Source: Xanthomonas vesicatoria ATCC 35937 (GTDB lineage Bacteria > Pseudomonadota > Gammaproteobacteria > Xanthomonadales > Xanthomonadaceae). Taken from it: a DNA stretch of 64,000 nt. Both the position numbers and the translations under genes were made by a program. The stretch lies in contig NZ_CP018725.1 in assembly GCF_001908725.1 (NCBI RefSeq), forward strand, positions 2,046,001 to 2,110,000, given 5' to 3'. Position 1 is the stretch's first letter, and every line of letters begins with the position of its first letter. Of the stretch, positions 47,521 through 58,656 are shown piece after piece. The notes below the pieces were generated by a model. It was given only the letters and a program-made list of their open reading frames with translations, was not told the origin of the DNA and did not search any database.

Positions 47521-48675
47521 TCAATGGGATGCCGCAACACTCTCTCTATCCGGAAACCATTGCGGCAAGCGCTCGGCGAATTTCGCTGCACATTCGTCGC
47601 TATAGGCGTGTGCGGCTTCTTTGACCAGCGCGTAGTCGTTCGCTTCCCACTCTTCCAGCGAGGCAACGCGCGGTGTCGGCGTACAGTCCAGACTGACCGG
47701 ACTTGCCTTGCGCTTCAGCAGACCGCTCCGTTCCCCTCCGATCGTCACTGCGTAGCGCAGCTCGTAAGGTGACTTTGCGTCGGCCAGGCTCTGGTACACC
47801 AGCAGCCAATCTGACATCAGCACCTGCAATGGGAACGGATCCACCGGAAGCGCTGCCGGATGCCCGGTAAAGTAGGTTTTCAGGTGTGCGTTGACTGCAT
47901 CGCGCTGCAATTGATAGCCAGGATTGCCCACACCTTCCATCTTCTCGCCTTTCAAGTGTCCTTTGCCGAAGATGGACACCCCGACTCCACGTCCCTGGCT
48001 GCCAAGTAGCAGGCCCAGGGCGACCTGCGTACCGACGACCGCACCGGTATGCCCTCGGCGCACCACACGCAGCATTTCATCGCCATTGGGCAGACCGTTA
48101 GAGCCAACACGCATGGTGGCGCGCAAGGGGAGCAGCAACGCCCAATCTGCCGGCGGCGTAACGACCGTGGCGATATCGCCCTGCGTCTGTGCTGATGATT
48201 GCCCGTCTACCGCCGCAACCACGACCGTCCCCGCCTCGGCAGCAGCGGCATAGGCGGTTGCGGTAGAAAAGTCACCGCCCGCAAACGCCGGCACCACCAT
48301 CACTGCCTCTGCATTACGCGTCGGTGTGCAGAACGTGCTTGCGGCACGCATCTGCGCTTCGTGACCGATGCCATTGGTCCGGTGCGACACGGCATCCTTG
48401 CCGTACTGCTCCACCAGCTTGGCGATCAATGCATCCGATGGCGGTTGCTGTGCGCAGACCTCGGCAGCGGCGATACGCGACCAGGCATACTGCAGTGCAG
48501 GATCCCAGCCCATTGCATCTTCACCCACGAATCCGTGGTCGTAGTGATACGCATAGATGGCAGGGTCGATTTCCTGCAGCGTCATTCCACCCTGACCGGC
48601 GTAGCCCGGCGGCAGGTCTTGTGCAACAGCAAGACCAGGCAGTGCCAACAGCACCGCCGCGATACACGTCTTCAT
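47521..48675 (-). CDS. Secreted or periplasmic protein of unknown function
   Basis: 384 residues. The N-terminal signal peptide MKTCIAAVLLALPGLAVAQ is clear, with AAGGAC upstream of ATG 48675. The mature part has repeated Ala-rich strands (VMVVPAFAGGDFSTATA, VVVAAVDGQS), a glycine-rich VGVSIFGKG segment and six cysteines in total, four of them in pairs likely to form disulfides. I recognise no family. It stands alone, convergent with the effector gene. Confidence 0.7.
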   Translation of the reverse strand: MKTCIAAVLLALPGLAVAQDLPPGYAGQGGMTLQEIDPAIYAYHYDHGFVGEDAMGWDPALQYAWSRIAAAEVCAQQPPSDALIAKLVEQYGKDAVSHRTNGIGHEAQMRAASTFCTPTRNAEAVMVVPAFAGGDFSTATAYAAAAEAGTVVVAAVDGQSSAQTQGDIATVVTPPADWALLLPLRATMRVGSNGLPNGDEMLRVVRRGHTGAVVGTQVALGLLLGSQGRGVGVSIFGKGHLKGEKMEGVGNPGYQLQRDAVNAHLKTYFTGHPAALPVDPFPLQVLMSDWLLVYQSLADAKSPYELRYAVTIGGERSGLLKRKASPVSLDCTPTPRVASLEEWEANDYALVKEAAHAYSDECAAKFAERLPQWFPDRESVAASH

Positions 48676-49046
48676 GAATCCATGTCCTTCTGGATGATTG
48701 CGACGCGCAGCATGTCCCCCATGCTGCGCGCGCGATGCGCCGCAACGCATTGACGCTCGATGATCAACAGTGCAGGGCCCTGACCGTTGGGTAATGGCAC
48801 TCACCCGCAGATCTGCCTGCGGGGCTAGTGTGCGCGCAGACGGCGACGATCGCAGTCGGGGCGGGCCCGACGCGCATGTCGGGACCGCCCCTGCCAAGGC
48901 TCACTGCTCAGGGCAGCTAACGGACGTGCTGGGCGGTCGTCAGATGGTGCGAACGGCACGCTCAAAACCGGAGCGCACATGCGTACATGCCGTACCGCTC
49001 GCTTGGCGCGCGCGTTGGGACTGCCCAAATATTTTGTCAGCCGCTC
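48676..49046. other. Intergenic region with a long hairpin
   Basis: 371 bases, no gene seen. GGGGCGG-GCCCGAC (48858-48871) pairs with GTCGGGA-CCGCCCC (48878-48891) in a 14-bp stem with one mismatch and a 6-base loop. It lies downstream of the gene at 49047-49520 (minus strand), so it may end that transcript, though no T tract follows. Confidence 0.5.
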
Positions 49047-49520
49047 TCAGGCATGCAAGATCCCGCCAGCCCCAGGCTGCCAATCGCGGGGCGTGCGCAG
49101 TGCGGTAAGGATGCGGACCAACTCGCGATAGCTCGCAGCCAGCTGTGCGAACAAGCTCGCATCGCTGCAACGCGTGTCGGCCACCTCCGAATACGCGCCG
49201 CGCCCCAGGTCGATGTAGTAATCAATGCTGAGACGACGGCGCTGTGCCACGCCGGGGAATAGCCCGGCAATCAGCAGGCAGCCATCGCCGACATCGCGCA
49301 ACGCATCGGCCCGCACGCTGCCGATCTGGTCCTGTGCATGCAGCCACGCCAGCGCCTGCGTGCGCGAGAGCAGATGCGCATCGCGCTGAAAGCGCAGCAA
49401 CACGAACACCAAGTAATGTTCGCGCGACTCGTCCAGCGGACGTGCGATCCGCTGCCCCGCTTCGCGTACCAACGCCTGCCACAATTCTGCAGGCGCCCCC
49501 TGTTTGAAAGACTCGTACAT
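49047..49520 (-). CDS. Conserved hypothetical protein, helical
   Basis: 157 residues, no signal peptide, mainly helical with SREHYLVFVLLRFQRDAHLLSR and RRRLSIDYYIDLGRGAYSEV stretches. No recognised domain. The ATG has GGAGG five bases upstream in the mRNA, which supports translation. Unlinked to glmS on the same strand by a gap of 352 bases. Confidence 0.6.
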   Translation of the reverse strand: MYESFKQGAPAELWQALVREAGQRIARPLDESREHYLVFVLLRFQRDAHLLSRTQALAWLHAQDQIGSVRADALRDVGDGCLLIAGLFPGVAQRRRLSIDYYIDLGRGAYSEVADTRCSDASLFAQLAASYRELVRILTALRTPRDWQPGAGGILHA

Positions 49521-49872
49521 ACGTCCTCCTGCGTGGTGTTGACCCTCGCAAGAAGCTTATGCATAACCTGGGCCAAAGCGTTGGCAGCGGGCATGGTCGA
49601 GCGCTAATCGGTCTCGCGTCTGCGTTGGAAGGCGGGATGAGTCTTCATAACCGGTTTGGTACGGCACATACCCGCCACCACGCCAGATGGCGATAAGCGA
49701 TGGCCTCGATGTTGCACCGGTAACCACCGACGGCTTGCAGAGCAACCATCACCAGATGGCGAGCGCTGCGTGGTAGGGCGCGGAGGCGCACTGCAATTGC
49801 AATGGAACGCGCAGTACACGCGCATTGCGGGCATCGCCCGCGCCCTACAGCGCAGCAGGTCGTGCGCCGGTG
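49521..49872. other. Intergenic region with an inverted repeat
   Basis: 352 bases, no gene seen. TAGGGCGCGG (49774-49783) and CCGCGCCCTA (49838-49847) are a perfect 10-bp inverted repeat, and GCGGGC / GCCCGC and ATTGCAATGG units lie between. The CGCATTGCGGGCATCGCCCG segment is of the type often found as a dispersed repeat. It may serve as the glmS 3' end. Confidence 0.5.
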
Positions 49873-51702
<1,830 letters not shown>

Positions 51703-51741
51703 AGGGACAGCTCATGAGGAAAGAAGACCGGCATTTTAGCG

Positions 51742-51816
51742 TGTCCGCTCTTGTCCACTGCATGACCGCGGCCGGACAGCGTGTCCGCACAGGTGTCCGC
51801 GGACACTGCGGACACC
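51742..51816. promoter_or_regulatory. Cluster of TGTCCG palindromic sites, candidate enhancer for the sigma-54 activator
   Basis: Direct GTGTCCGC (51742-51749), inverted repeat CGGACA-GCG-TGTCCG (51774-51788), perfect palindrome GTGTCCGCGGACAC (51794-51807) and a half-site GCGGACAC (51809-51816) lie in 75 bases, 45-120 bases before the -24 element. This placement is typical of enhancer sites for NtrC-family activators. The activator at 57313-58656, in the same gene set, is the natural candidate. Confidence 0.6.
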
Positions 51817-51860
51817 CGCCATCCCGGCGTTAATGTCTTTCATATCAGCCACTTGGCAGT

Positions 51861-51875
51861 TGGCACGCGGCGTGC
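51861..51875 (+). promoter_or_regulatory. Sigma-54 promoter (-24/-12) upstream of the ABC efflux gene set
   Basis: TTGGCACG followed by N4 and GTGC gives GG at 51862-51863 and GC at 51874-51875 with exactly 10 bases between, as sigma-54 holoenzyme requires. Predicted transcription start is about 51886. This makes the ATG at 51885 too early to be translated normally and selects ATG 51909 for the first gene. Confidence 0.7.
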
Positions 51876-51908
51876 TTTGTCAACATGACGCCACCGAGCA
51901 CGCCGACC

Positions 51909-53180
51909 ATGATTCGCGATACTTCTGCCCAGGACCAGGTTCTTCGTACACCCGCCGGCAACGCGCCGTGGCGTCGCTGGCTGTGGCCCGGCGTCGCGAC
52001 CGTGGCGGTGCTGGCCGGTATCGGTTGGGCGATCACCGCATGGAGCGCCGGCAGCAGCTCCTTCGATGCCAGCCGGGTGCGCATCGCCACGGTGAGCCAG
52101 GGCGATCTGGTGCGCGACATCGCCGCCGACGGCCGCGTGATCGCCGCCAACAGCCCGGTGCTGTACGCCATCTCGGCCGGCACGGTGACGCTGAGCGTGG
52201 TGGCCGGCGACGTGGTCAAGCAGGGCCAGGAGCTGGCGCGCATCGACAGCCCCGAGCTGCGCAGCAAGCTGGCGCAGGAACAGGCCACCCTGGCCGGCCT
52301 GGAAGCCGAATCCAGCCGCGCCGGGCTGGATGCCACGCTGGCCCGTGCCAACGCCAGCAAGCTCACCGACCAGGCCAAGATCGACAAGCAGGCCGCCGCG
52401 CGCGACCTGGAGCGCTACCAGCGCGGCTTTGATGGCGGCGCGGTGCCGCAAGTGGAGCTGGCCAAGGCGCAGGACACCTTGAAGAAGACCGACATCGATC
52501 TGCAACACGCCCAGCGCGATGCGTTGCTGAAGAGCCAGGGCGCAGACCTGGATTCGCGCAACAAGCGCTTGCTCGCCGACCGCCAGCGCGCGGTGGTGGC
52601 CGAAGTGCAGCGCCAGGTGGACGCCCTCACCCTGCTATCGCCATTCGATGGGCAAGTCGGCCAGGTGCAGGCTGTGCAACATACCCAGGTTGCGGCGAAC
52701 GCACCGATCCTGGGCGTGGTGGACCTGTCCAAGTTCGAAGTGGAGATCAAGGTGCCGGAAAGCTTCGCGCGCGACTTGGCGATCGGCATGCCGGCCCAGC
52801 TCACCAGCGGTAGCGGCGAACCATTCCCCGGCGCCATCTCGGCGGTGTCGCCGGAAGTGGTCAACGGCGAGGTCACCGCACGCATCCGCTTCGCCGACAA
52901 GCAGCCGCCGGGCCTGCGCCAGAGCCAGCGCATGAGCGCGCGTGTGGTGATGGACACGCGTCGCAATGTACTCAAGGTCGAGCGCGGCCCGTTCGTCGAG
53001 CAATCCGGCGGCAGCTACGCCTACGTGATGGAAGGCAACGCCGCGGTACGCCGCCCCGTGCGCATGGGCGTCAGCAGTCTGGGCGAAGTGCAGGTGCTGT
53101 CCGGCCTGCAGGTCGGCGACCGCGTGGTGGTGTCCGGTGCAGACAACTTCGGCGACGCACCGCGCGTCACCGTTCACTGA
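51909..53180 (+). CDS. Periplasmic adaptor (HlyD/MacA-like) of the efflux system
   Basis: 423 residues. A single transmembrane anchor (about residues 28-45, GVATVAVLAGIGWAITAW) is followed by the lipoyl/coiled-coil/beta-barrel layout: GTVTLSVVAGDVVKQGQEL, a long helical hairpin with QDTLKKTDIDLQHAQRDALL, SPFDGQVGQVQAV, and C-terminal VQVLSGLQVGDRVVVSGADN. Such proteins link inner-membrane transporters with an outer-membrane channel; no TolC gene is in the set. The ATG at 51909 is favoured by the sigma-54 promoter position; an ATG 24 bases upstream is the alternative. Confidence 0.87.
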   Translation: MIRDTSAQDQVLRTPAGNAPWRRWLWPGVATVAVLAGIGWAITAWSAGSSSFDASRVRIATVSQGDLVRDIAADGRVIAANSPVLYAISAGTVTLSVVAGDVVKQGQELARIDSPELRSKLAQEQATLAGLEAESSRAGLDATLARANASKLTDQAKIDKQAAARDLERYQRGFDGGAVPQVELAKAQDTLKKTDIDLQHAQRDALLKSQGADLDSRNKRLLADRQRAVVAEVQRQVDALTLLSPFDGQVGQVQAVQHTQVAANAPILGVVDLSKFEVEIKVPESFARDLAIGMPAQLTSGSGEPFPGAISAVSPEVVNGEVTARIRFADKQPPGLRQSQRMSARVVMDTRRNVLKVERGPFVEQSGGSYAYVMEGNAAVRRPVRMGVSSLGEVQVLSGLQVGDRVVVSGADNFGDAPRVTVH

Positions 53181-53227
53181 TTCATTCAATCCTCTTCGTC
53201 GCACTCTCTTTCGCAAAGGAATCGGCA

Positions 53228-53947
<720 letters not shown>

Positions 53948-53958
53948 GGAGCCCGCCC

Positions 53959-55260
53959 ATGTTCGGCTATTACTTCACTCTGGCGGTGCGCAGTTTCCGC
54001 CGCAACAAGGTGCTCACCGCACTGATGGTGCTGGCCATCGCGCTCGGCATCGGCGCCAGCATGACCACGTTGACGGTGTTCTATGTGTTGTCGGGCGACC
54101 CGATTCCGCAGAAAAGCGATCGGCTGTTTTATGTGCAGGTCGATGCGCACCCGAAGTCCGGCTATCAGCCGGGAGAGGAACCCGATTACCAGTCCACCCG
54201 TTTCGACGCCGAAGCGCTGCTGCGTGAGAAGCGCGCCATGCGCCAGGCAATAATGACTGGTGGAGATGTCGCGATCGAGCCACAGCGCAGCGGGATGACC
54301 CCCTTCAAGTTGAATGCGCGTTATAGCTCGGCCGATTTCTTCCCGATGTTCGACGTACCGTTCCTGCACGGCCAGGCCTGGTCAAGTGTCAGCGATCAGC
54401 GGCATGAACGCGTCGCGGTGATCAGCAGGCCGTTGAACGAAAAGTTGTTCGATGGTGGCAACAGCGTCGGACGCGAGATTCGCGTGGACAAGAATACATT
54501 CCGGATCGTAGGCGTTCTGGATAACTGGAAGATCGACCCTCGCTTCTATGACATCACCGAAACCTACGGCTCGGATGAGCAGTTGTACATCCCATTCAGC
54601 GTAGCGATGGATCTAAAGTTGAGTCATTCTGGCGGAACCAACTGCTACGGCAAGGTCGAAGCTGGCGACACCACCGCTCTCAATGCCCCCTGCAGCTGGG
54701 TGCAGTATTGGGTGGAGTTGGAGAATGCAAAGCAGGCGGGCGATTACAAGGCATATCTCGAAAACTATTCCGACCAACAACGTGCCGCCGGGCGTTTTAC
54801 CCGACCGAACAATGTGCGCCTGCGCAATGTGATGGAATGGCTGGATCACAACAAGGTCGTGCCCAGCGATGTGCGCCTGCAGCTGTGGTTGGCCATGGGC
54901 TTTCTGCTGGTGTGCCTGCTCAACACGGTAGGCCTGTTGCTGGCGAAATTCCTGCGCCGTAGCGGGGAGATCGGTGTGCGGCGCGCGCTTGGCGCGTCGC
55001 GTGGCGCAATCTTTGCGCAATGTCTGGTGGAGGCAGGAACCATCGGCCTGGCCGGCGGCATCGGCGGACTTGTGCTGGCGTGGCTGGGGCTGTGGGCGGT
55101 GCGTCAGCAGCCGGTGGATTACGCCGCGCTGGCGCACCTGGATATCACGATGCTGCTGCTGACGTTCGCCATTGCGATCGCCGCGAGTCTGCTCGCCGGC
55201 ATCCTGCCGTCCTGGCGCGCCATCCAGGTCGCACCGGCGCTGCAGTTGAAGTCGTCCTGA
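53959..55260 (+). CDS. ABC transporter permease, FtsX/MacB type (first)
   Basis: 433 residues. One helix near residues 17-42, then a large periplasmic domain to about residue 300, then three helices with a RRSGEIGVRRALGASRGAI motif between. This is the MacB four-helix layout with a periplasmic core domain. AAGGAG lies nine bases before the ATG at 53959, eleven bases after the ATPase stop. It probably forms a heterodimer with the next permease, since both lack an ATPase domain. Confidence 0.88.
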   Translation: MFGYYFTLAVRSFRRNKVLTALMVLAIALGIGASMTTLTVFYVLSGDPIPQKSDRLFYVQVDAHPKSGYQPGEEPDYQSTRFDAEALLREKRAMRQAIMTGGDVAIEPQRSGMTPFKLNARYSSADFFPMFDVPFLHGQAWSSVSDQRHERVAVISRPLNEKLFDGGNSVGREIRVDKNTFRIVGVLDNWKIDPRFYDITETYGSDEQLYIPFSVAMDLKLSHSGGTNCYGKVEAGDTTALNAPCSWVQYWVELENAKQAGDYKAYLENYSDQQRAAGRFTRPNNVRLRNVMEWLDHNKVVPSDVRLQLWLAMGFLLVCLLNTVGLLLAKFLRRSGEIGVRRALGASRGAIFAQCLVEAGTIGLAGGIGGLVLAWLGLWAVRQQPVDYAALAHLDITMLLLTFAIAIAASLLAGILPSWRAIQVAPALQLKSS

Positions 55261-55315
55261 CTCTCCTGCCCGCCGCACCGCGGCGGGCCACGCTCCCTAT
55301 CTTCAAGGTAAGCCC

Positions 55316-56542
55316 ATGGACATCCGCCCCATCATCTCCACCTTGCGCCGCCACAAGACGGCCGCCGCACTGATCGTGCTGGAGATCGCACTGGCTTGCG
55401 CCATCATCTGCAATTCGCTGTTCCTGATCGGCAATCGCCTGGACACGCTCCACAGCGCCAGCGGTATCGCCGAACAACAGTTGCTCAGCATCCAGCTGGA
55501 CGGCATCGGTCCGCAGGCCAATGCCGATGCCCGTACCCGGGAAGATCTGGCAGCGCTACGCGCGGTGCCCGGCGTGCGCAATGCGGTGATCACCAATCAG
55601 ATCCCCTTCGTCAATTACTCCTCCAACACGGGGCTGGCCCTGACCCCGGAGCAGGAACGCTCTACGCTCAATGCCGCGCAGTATCTGGTCAGCGAAGGCA
55701 GCCTGGATGCACTTGGCCTGCAATTGAATGCCGGCCGCGACTTCAGCCCCGACGAATACATCAGCCAGGAAAAGGCTGATAACGACGATGAGGTCCGCAA
55801 AAAGGGCGCGGCGGTCATTTTGACGCAGGCCGCTGCCGACAAGATGTTCCCCGACCATGGCGCGCTCGGCAAGACCATCTACTCTGGCGATGTCCCGCTG
55901 CGTATCGTCGGAATCGTTCGCACCCTGGCGCGGCCGAACAATGTCAATGGAGTGTCGGCAAAGGCCTATTCGATGCTGTTGCCTATCCGTGCTCCGTACA
56001 CTGATGGGCAATACATCGTGCGCGTCAGCGACCCTCTCCGGCGGGCAGAGGTGCTGAAGGCTGCGGTGGCGGCCTTGATGAAGGTGGACAACAGCCGGCT
56101 GGTGCTGAAACAAGAGACCTATACCGAAATCCGCGAAAAGTACTTTCGCAACGATCGTGCCATGATCTGGCTGCTTGGAGCGGTATGCATCGCCCTGTTG
56201 ATTGTGACCGCCTTGGGCATCGTCGGCCTGGCGAGTTTCTGGGTGCAGCAGCGCACCAAACAGATCGGTATCCGCCGCGCATTGGGCGCCACGCGCACGC
56301 AAATCCTGCGGTACTTCCAGATCGAGAATTTTCTGCTGGCCTCGATCGGGATCGTGCTCGGGATGCTGTTGGCCTATTCGATCAACCTGTGGTTGATGGC
56401 GCGCTACGAATTGCCACGCCTGCCATTGATCTACCTGCCGATCGGCGCGCTCATGCTGTGGATGCTGGGCCAGATTGCGGTGTTCTGGCCCGCACGTCGC
56501 GCGGCGTTGGTACCGCCGGCAGTCGCCACGCGCAGCGCCTGA
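55316..56542 (+). CDS. ABC transporter permease, FtsX/MacB type (second)
   Basis: 408 residues with the same layout as its neighbour: an N-terminal helix (AALIVLEIALACAIICNSLF), a periplasmic domain and three C-terminal helices around QIGIRRALGATRTQILRYF. It is diverged from the first permease, so it is not a recent duplicate. Separate paired permeases of this type are common in systems that export peptides or lipids or sense peptide antibiotics. Confidence 0.88.
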   Translation: MDIRPIISTLRRHKTAAALIVLEIALACAIICNSLFLIGNRLDTLHSASGIAEQQLLSIQLDGIGPQANADARTREDLAALRAVPGVRNAVITNQIPFVNYSSNTGLALTPEQERSTLNAAQYLVSEGSLDALGLQLNAGRDFSPDEYISQEKADNDDEVRKKGAAVILTQAAADKMFPDHGALGKTIYSGDVPLRIVGIVRTLARPNNVNGVSAKAYSMLLPIRAPYTDGQYIVRVSDPLRRAEVLKAAVAALMKVDNSRLVLKQETYTEIREKYFRNDRAMIWLLGAVCIALLIVTALGIVGLASFWVQQRTKQIGIRRALGATRTQILRYFQIENFLLASIGIVLGMLLAYSINLWLMARYELPRLPLIYLPIGALMLWMLGQIAVFWPARRAALVPPAVATRSA

Positions 56543-56662
56543 GCAGGCCATGGGACGCTGCCTCAAGGCAATCACCACACCCTGGCGACCGGCGGTGCCG
56601 GCTGCTGGTCAGCGACGCATGCCGACAAACCGCGATGCTTCCCTTCCAAGGCCCTTCTCCCT

Positions 56663-57133
56663 ATGCGTCCGATCGTCGATCCACGCATCGTCGCCGGTGT
56701 ACTCGCCATCACTGCGGTGAGCGGCGCGCTGCTAGCCGGCGATGGCGCGGCCGTGCACCCTGCCACACCCACCACTGGTCAGGTGACTGAGCGCACCGCG
56801 CTGCGCATCGACGATCATCAGCTGCATTGGCGCCGCGACGCACGGGCGCTGGTGCTGCCCGCCACAGCCGACGGCCTGCGGGTCACGCAGGCCAGCGAGC
56901 CGCTGGCACTGCAGTTGCGCAAGGGCGACCAAGTGCGTGCAGCTGGTGGCCACAGCATCGCGACCGTGGACGATCTGCTGTTCGCGCTGCGCGCTGCGGC
57001 AGGCCGTCCAATACAGGTGCAGGTAGCACGCGGTCAGGCACAGTTGAGCCTGACCTGGACGTCGCAGCTGTATGGGCCACGGCTACCGCCGCTGCCGCCT
57101 GCGCCACCATCCCCGCCACAAGCGCTGCGGTAG
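56663..57133 (+). CDS. Membrane-anchored PDZ-domain protein
   Basis: 156 residues. An N-terminal signal anchor (IVAGVLAITAVSGALLAG) and a periplasmic PDZ-like domain with LALQLRKGDQVRAAGGHSI and a VDDLLFALRAAAGRPIQVQV strand-helix-strand. The C-terminus is Pro-rich. No protease domain is attached. It sits between the permeases and the regulator in the same direction, so it may be a sensor or accessory for the transporter. Role unknown. Confidence 0.65.
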   Translation: MRPIVDPRIVAGVLAITAVSGALLAGDGAAVHPATPTTGQVTERTALRIDDHQLHWRRDARALVLPATADGLRVTQASEPLALQLRKGDQVRAAGGHSIATVDDLLFALRAAAGRPIQVQVARGQAQLSLTWTSQLYGPRLPPLPPAPPSPPQALR

Positions 57134-57312
57134 CCGTCGCTTGCAGCCGGCTTACGCACGCTGGCTTGTCACATTGACCATCGCCTATGCGGCGCTGTTC
57201 CATCGCAACGTGCCTTCCCATCGCCAGCGGCACGCGGCGTGCGGCGACACCGGCTTGCGCCGTATGCTGTGATGCGTACTTCCTCCCACACCTTTTGCCT
57301 TTCGAGCGCGCA

Positions 57313-58656
57313 ATGCCGCAGATCCTGATCATCGACGACAACGCTGCCGTCGCCACCGCGCTGGAGGTGCTGTTTTCCTTGCACGACATCGAAGCGCGGC
57401 ATGCGTCATCGCCGCAGGCCGGATTGGCGCTGCTGGACGAGCAGGCATTCGACCTGGTGATCCAGGACATGAACTTCACCGCCGACACCACCTCCGGCGA
57501 GGAAGGCGAGGCGCTGTTTACCCAGATCCGCCAGCGTCATCCGGATCTGCCGGTAATCCTGCTCACCGCCTGGACCCATCTGGGCAGCGCCGTCGGCCTG
57601 GTCAAGGCCGGCGCCGCCGACTACATCGCAAAACCGTGGGACGACACCAAGCTGCTGACCACGGTCAACAATCTGCTCGAACTTTCCGAGGCGCGGCGCG
57701 AACTCGCGCGCCGCCGCGAACGCGAGCACCGTGGCCGCGAGCAACTGACCCAGCGCTACGATCTGCGCGGCGCGGTCTTCGCCGACCCCGCCAGCGAACG
57801 CGCCATCGCGCTCGCCTGCCAGGTCGCACGCTCGGAGTTACCGGTGCTGATCACCGGCCCCAACGGCAGCGGCAAGGAAAAGATCGCCGAGATCATCCAG
57901 GCCAATTCGGCGACCAGGCATGGACCCTTCATCGCGCTCAATTGCGGCGCCCTGCCGGGCGACTTGATCGAAGCCGAATTGTTCGGCGCCGAGGCGGGCG
58001 CGTATACCGGCGCCAACAAGGCGCGCGAAGGCAAGTTCGAAGCCGCCGATGGCGGCACGCTGTTTCTCGACGAGATCGGCAACCTGCCGCTGGCGGGCCA
58101 GATGAAACTGCTGCGCGTGCTGGAGACTGGGCGCTATGAGCGGCTGGGTTCCAACCGCGAGCGACACGCCAAGGTGCGCGTGATCAGCGCCACCAACGCC
58201 GACCTGCCGGCGATGATCCGTGCCGGCAGTTTCCGCGAAGACTTGTACTACCGCCTCAACACTGTGGAAATCGCACTACCTGCATTGGCAGAGCGTCCGG
58301 GCGACATCGCGCCACTGGCCGAACACTTCCTCGCCGGTGAAAAGCCGTTGTCTGCGCAGGCACGCGATGCGCTGCATCGGCACGCCTGGCCTGGCAATGT
58401 GCGTGAGCTGCGCAACGTGCTGCAACGTGCGTCGCTGCTTGCGCAAGGTGCACGCATCGAAGCCGGCGATTTGAACCTGCCGCGCGCCGCCGCGGCGCGA
58501 CCGGTGGCAGCGGTCGCCGGCGAGCCGGATCGTGCGCGCATCGAACAGGCGTTGGTGCGCGCCCAAGGCGTGATCGCACAAGCCGCCGCGGAACTGGGAC
58601 TGAGCCGGCAGGCGCTGTACCGGCGGATGGACCGTTACGGCATCAAGTCCGAATGA
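57313..58656 (+). CDS. Sigma-54-dependent response regulator (NtrC family)
   Basis: 447 residues. Receiver domain: IDDNA at the start, phosphoacceptor Asp52 in VIQDMNF, Lys in YIAKPW. AAA+ domain: GPNGSGKE (Walker A), the sigma-54-contact loop GAYTGA, GTLFLDEIG (Walker B), REDLYYRLN. C-terminal Fis-type helix-turn-helix ends AAAELGLSRQALYRRMDRYGI. The ATG at 57313 is at the receiver start. GAYTGA is a conservative form of GAFTGA, so activity with sigma-54 is expected; the sigma-54 promoter at 51861 fits. The stop overlaps the kinase start. Confidence 0.93.
   Translation: MPQILIIDDNAAVATALEVLFSLHDIEARHASSPQAGLALLDEQAFDLVIQDMNFTADTTSGEEGEALFTQIRQRHPDLPVILLTAWTHLGSAVGLVKAGAADYIAKPWDDTKLLTTVNNLLELSEARRELARRREREHRGREQLTQRYDLRGAVFADPASERAIALACQVARSELPVLITGPNGSGKEKIAEIIQANSATRHGPFIALNCGALPGDLIEAELFGAEAGAYTGANKAREGKFEAADGGTLFLDEIGNLPLAGQMKLLRVLETGRYERLGSNRERHAKVRVISATNADLPAMIRAGSFREDLYYRLNTVEIALPALAERPGDIAPLAEHFLAGEKPLSAQARDALHRHAWPGNVRELRNVLQRASLLAQGARIEAGDLNLPRAAAARPVAAVAGEPDRARIEQALVRAQGVIAQAAAELGLSRQALYRRMDRYGIKSE

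Noticed and set aside
51703..51741. glmS ribozyme or riboswitch
   Set aside because: The leader is too short, and this element belongs mainly to Gram-positive bacteria.
51885..51908. ATG at 51885 as start of the adaptor gene
   Set aside because: It lies at or before the transcription start predicted from the sigma-54 promoter; ATG 51909 fits better.
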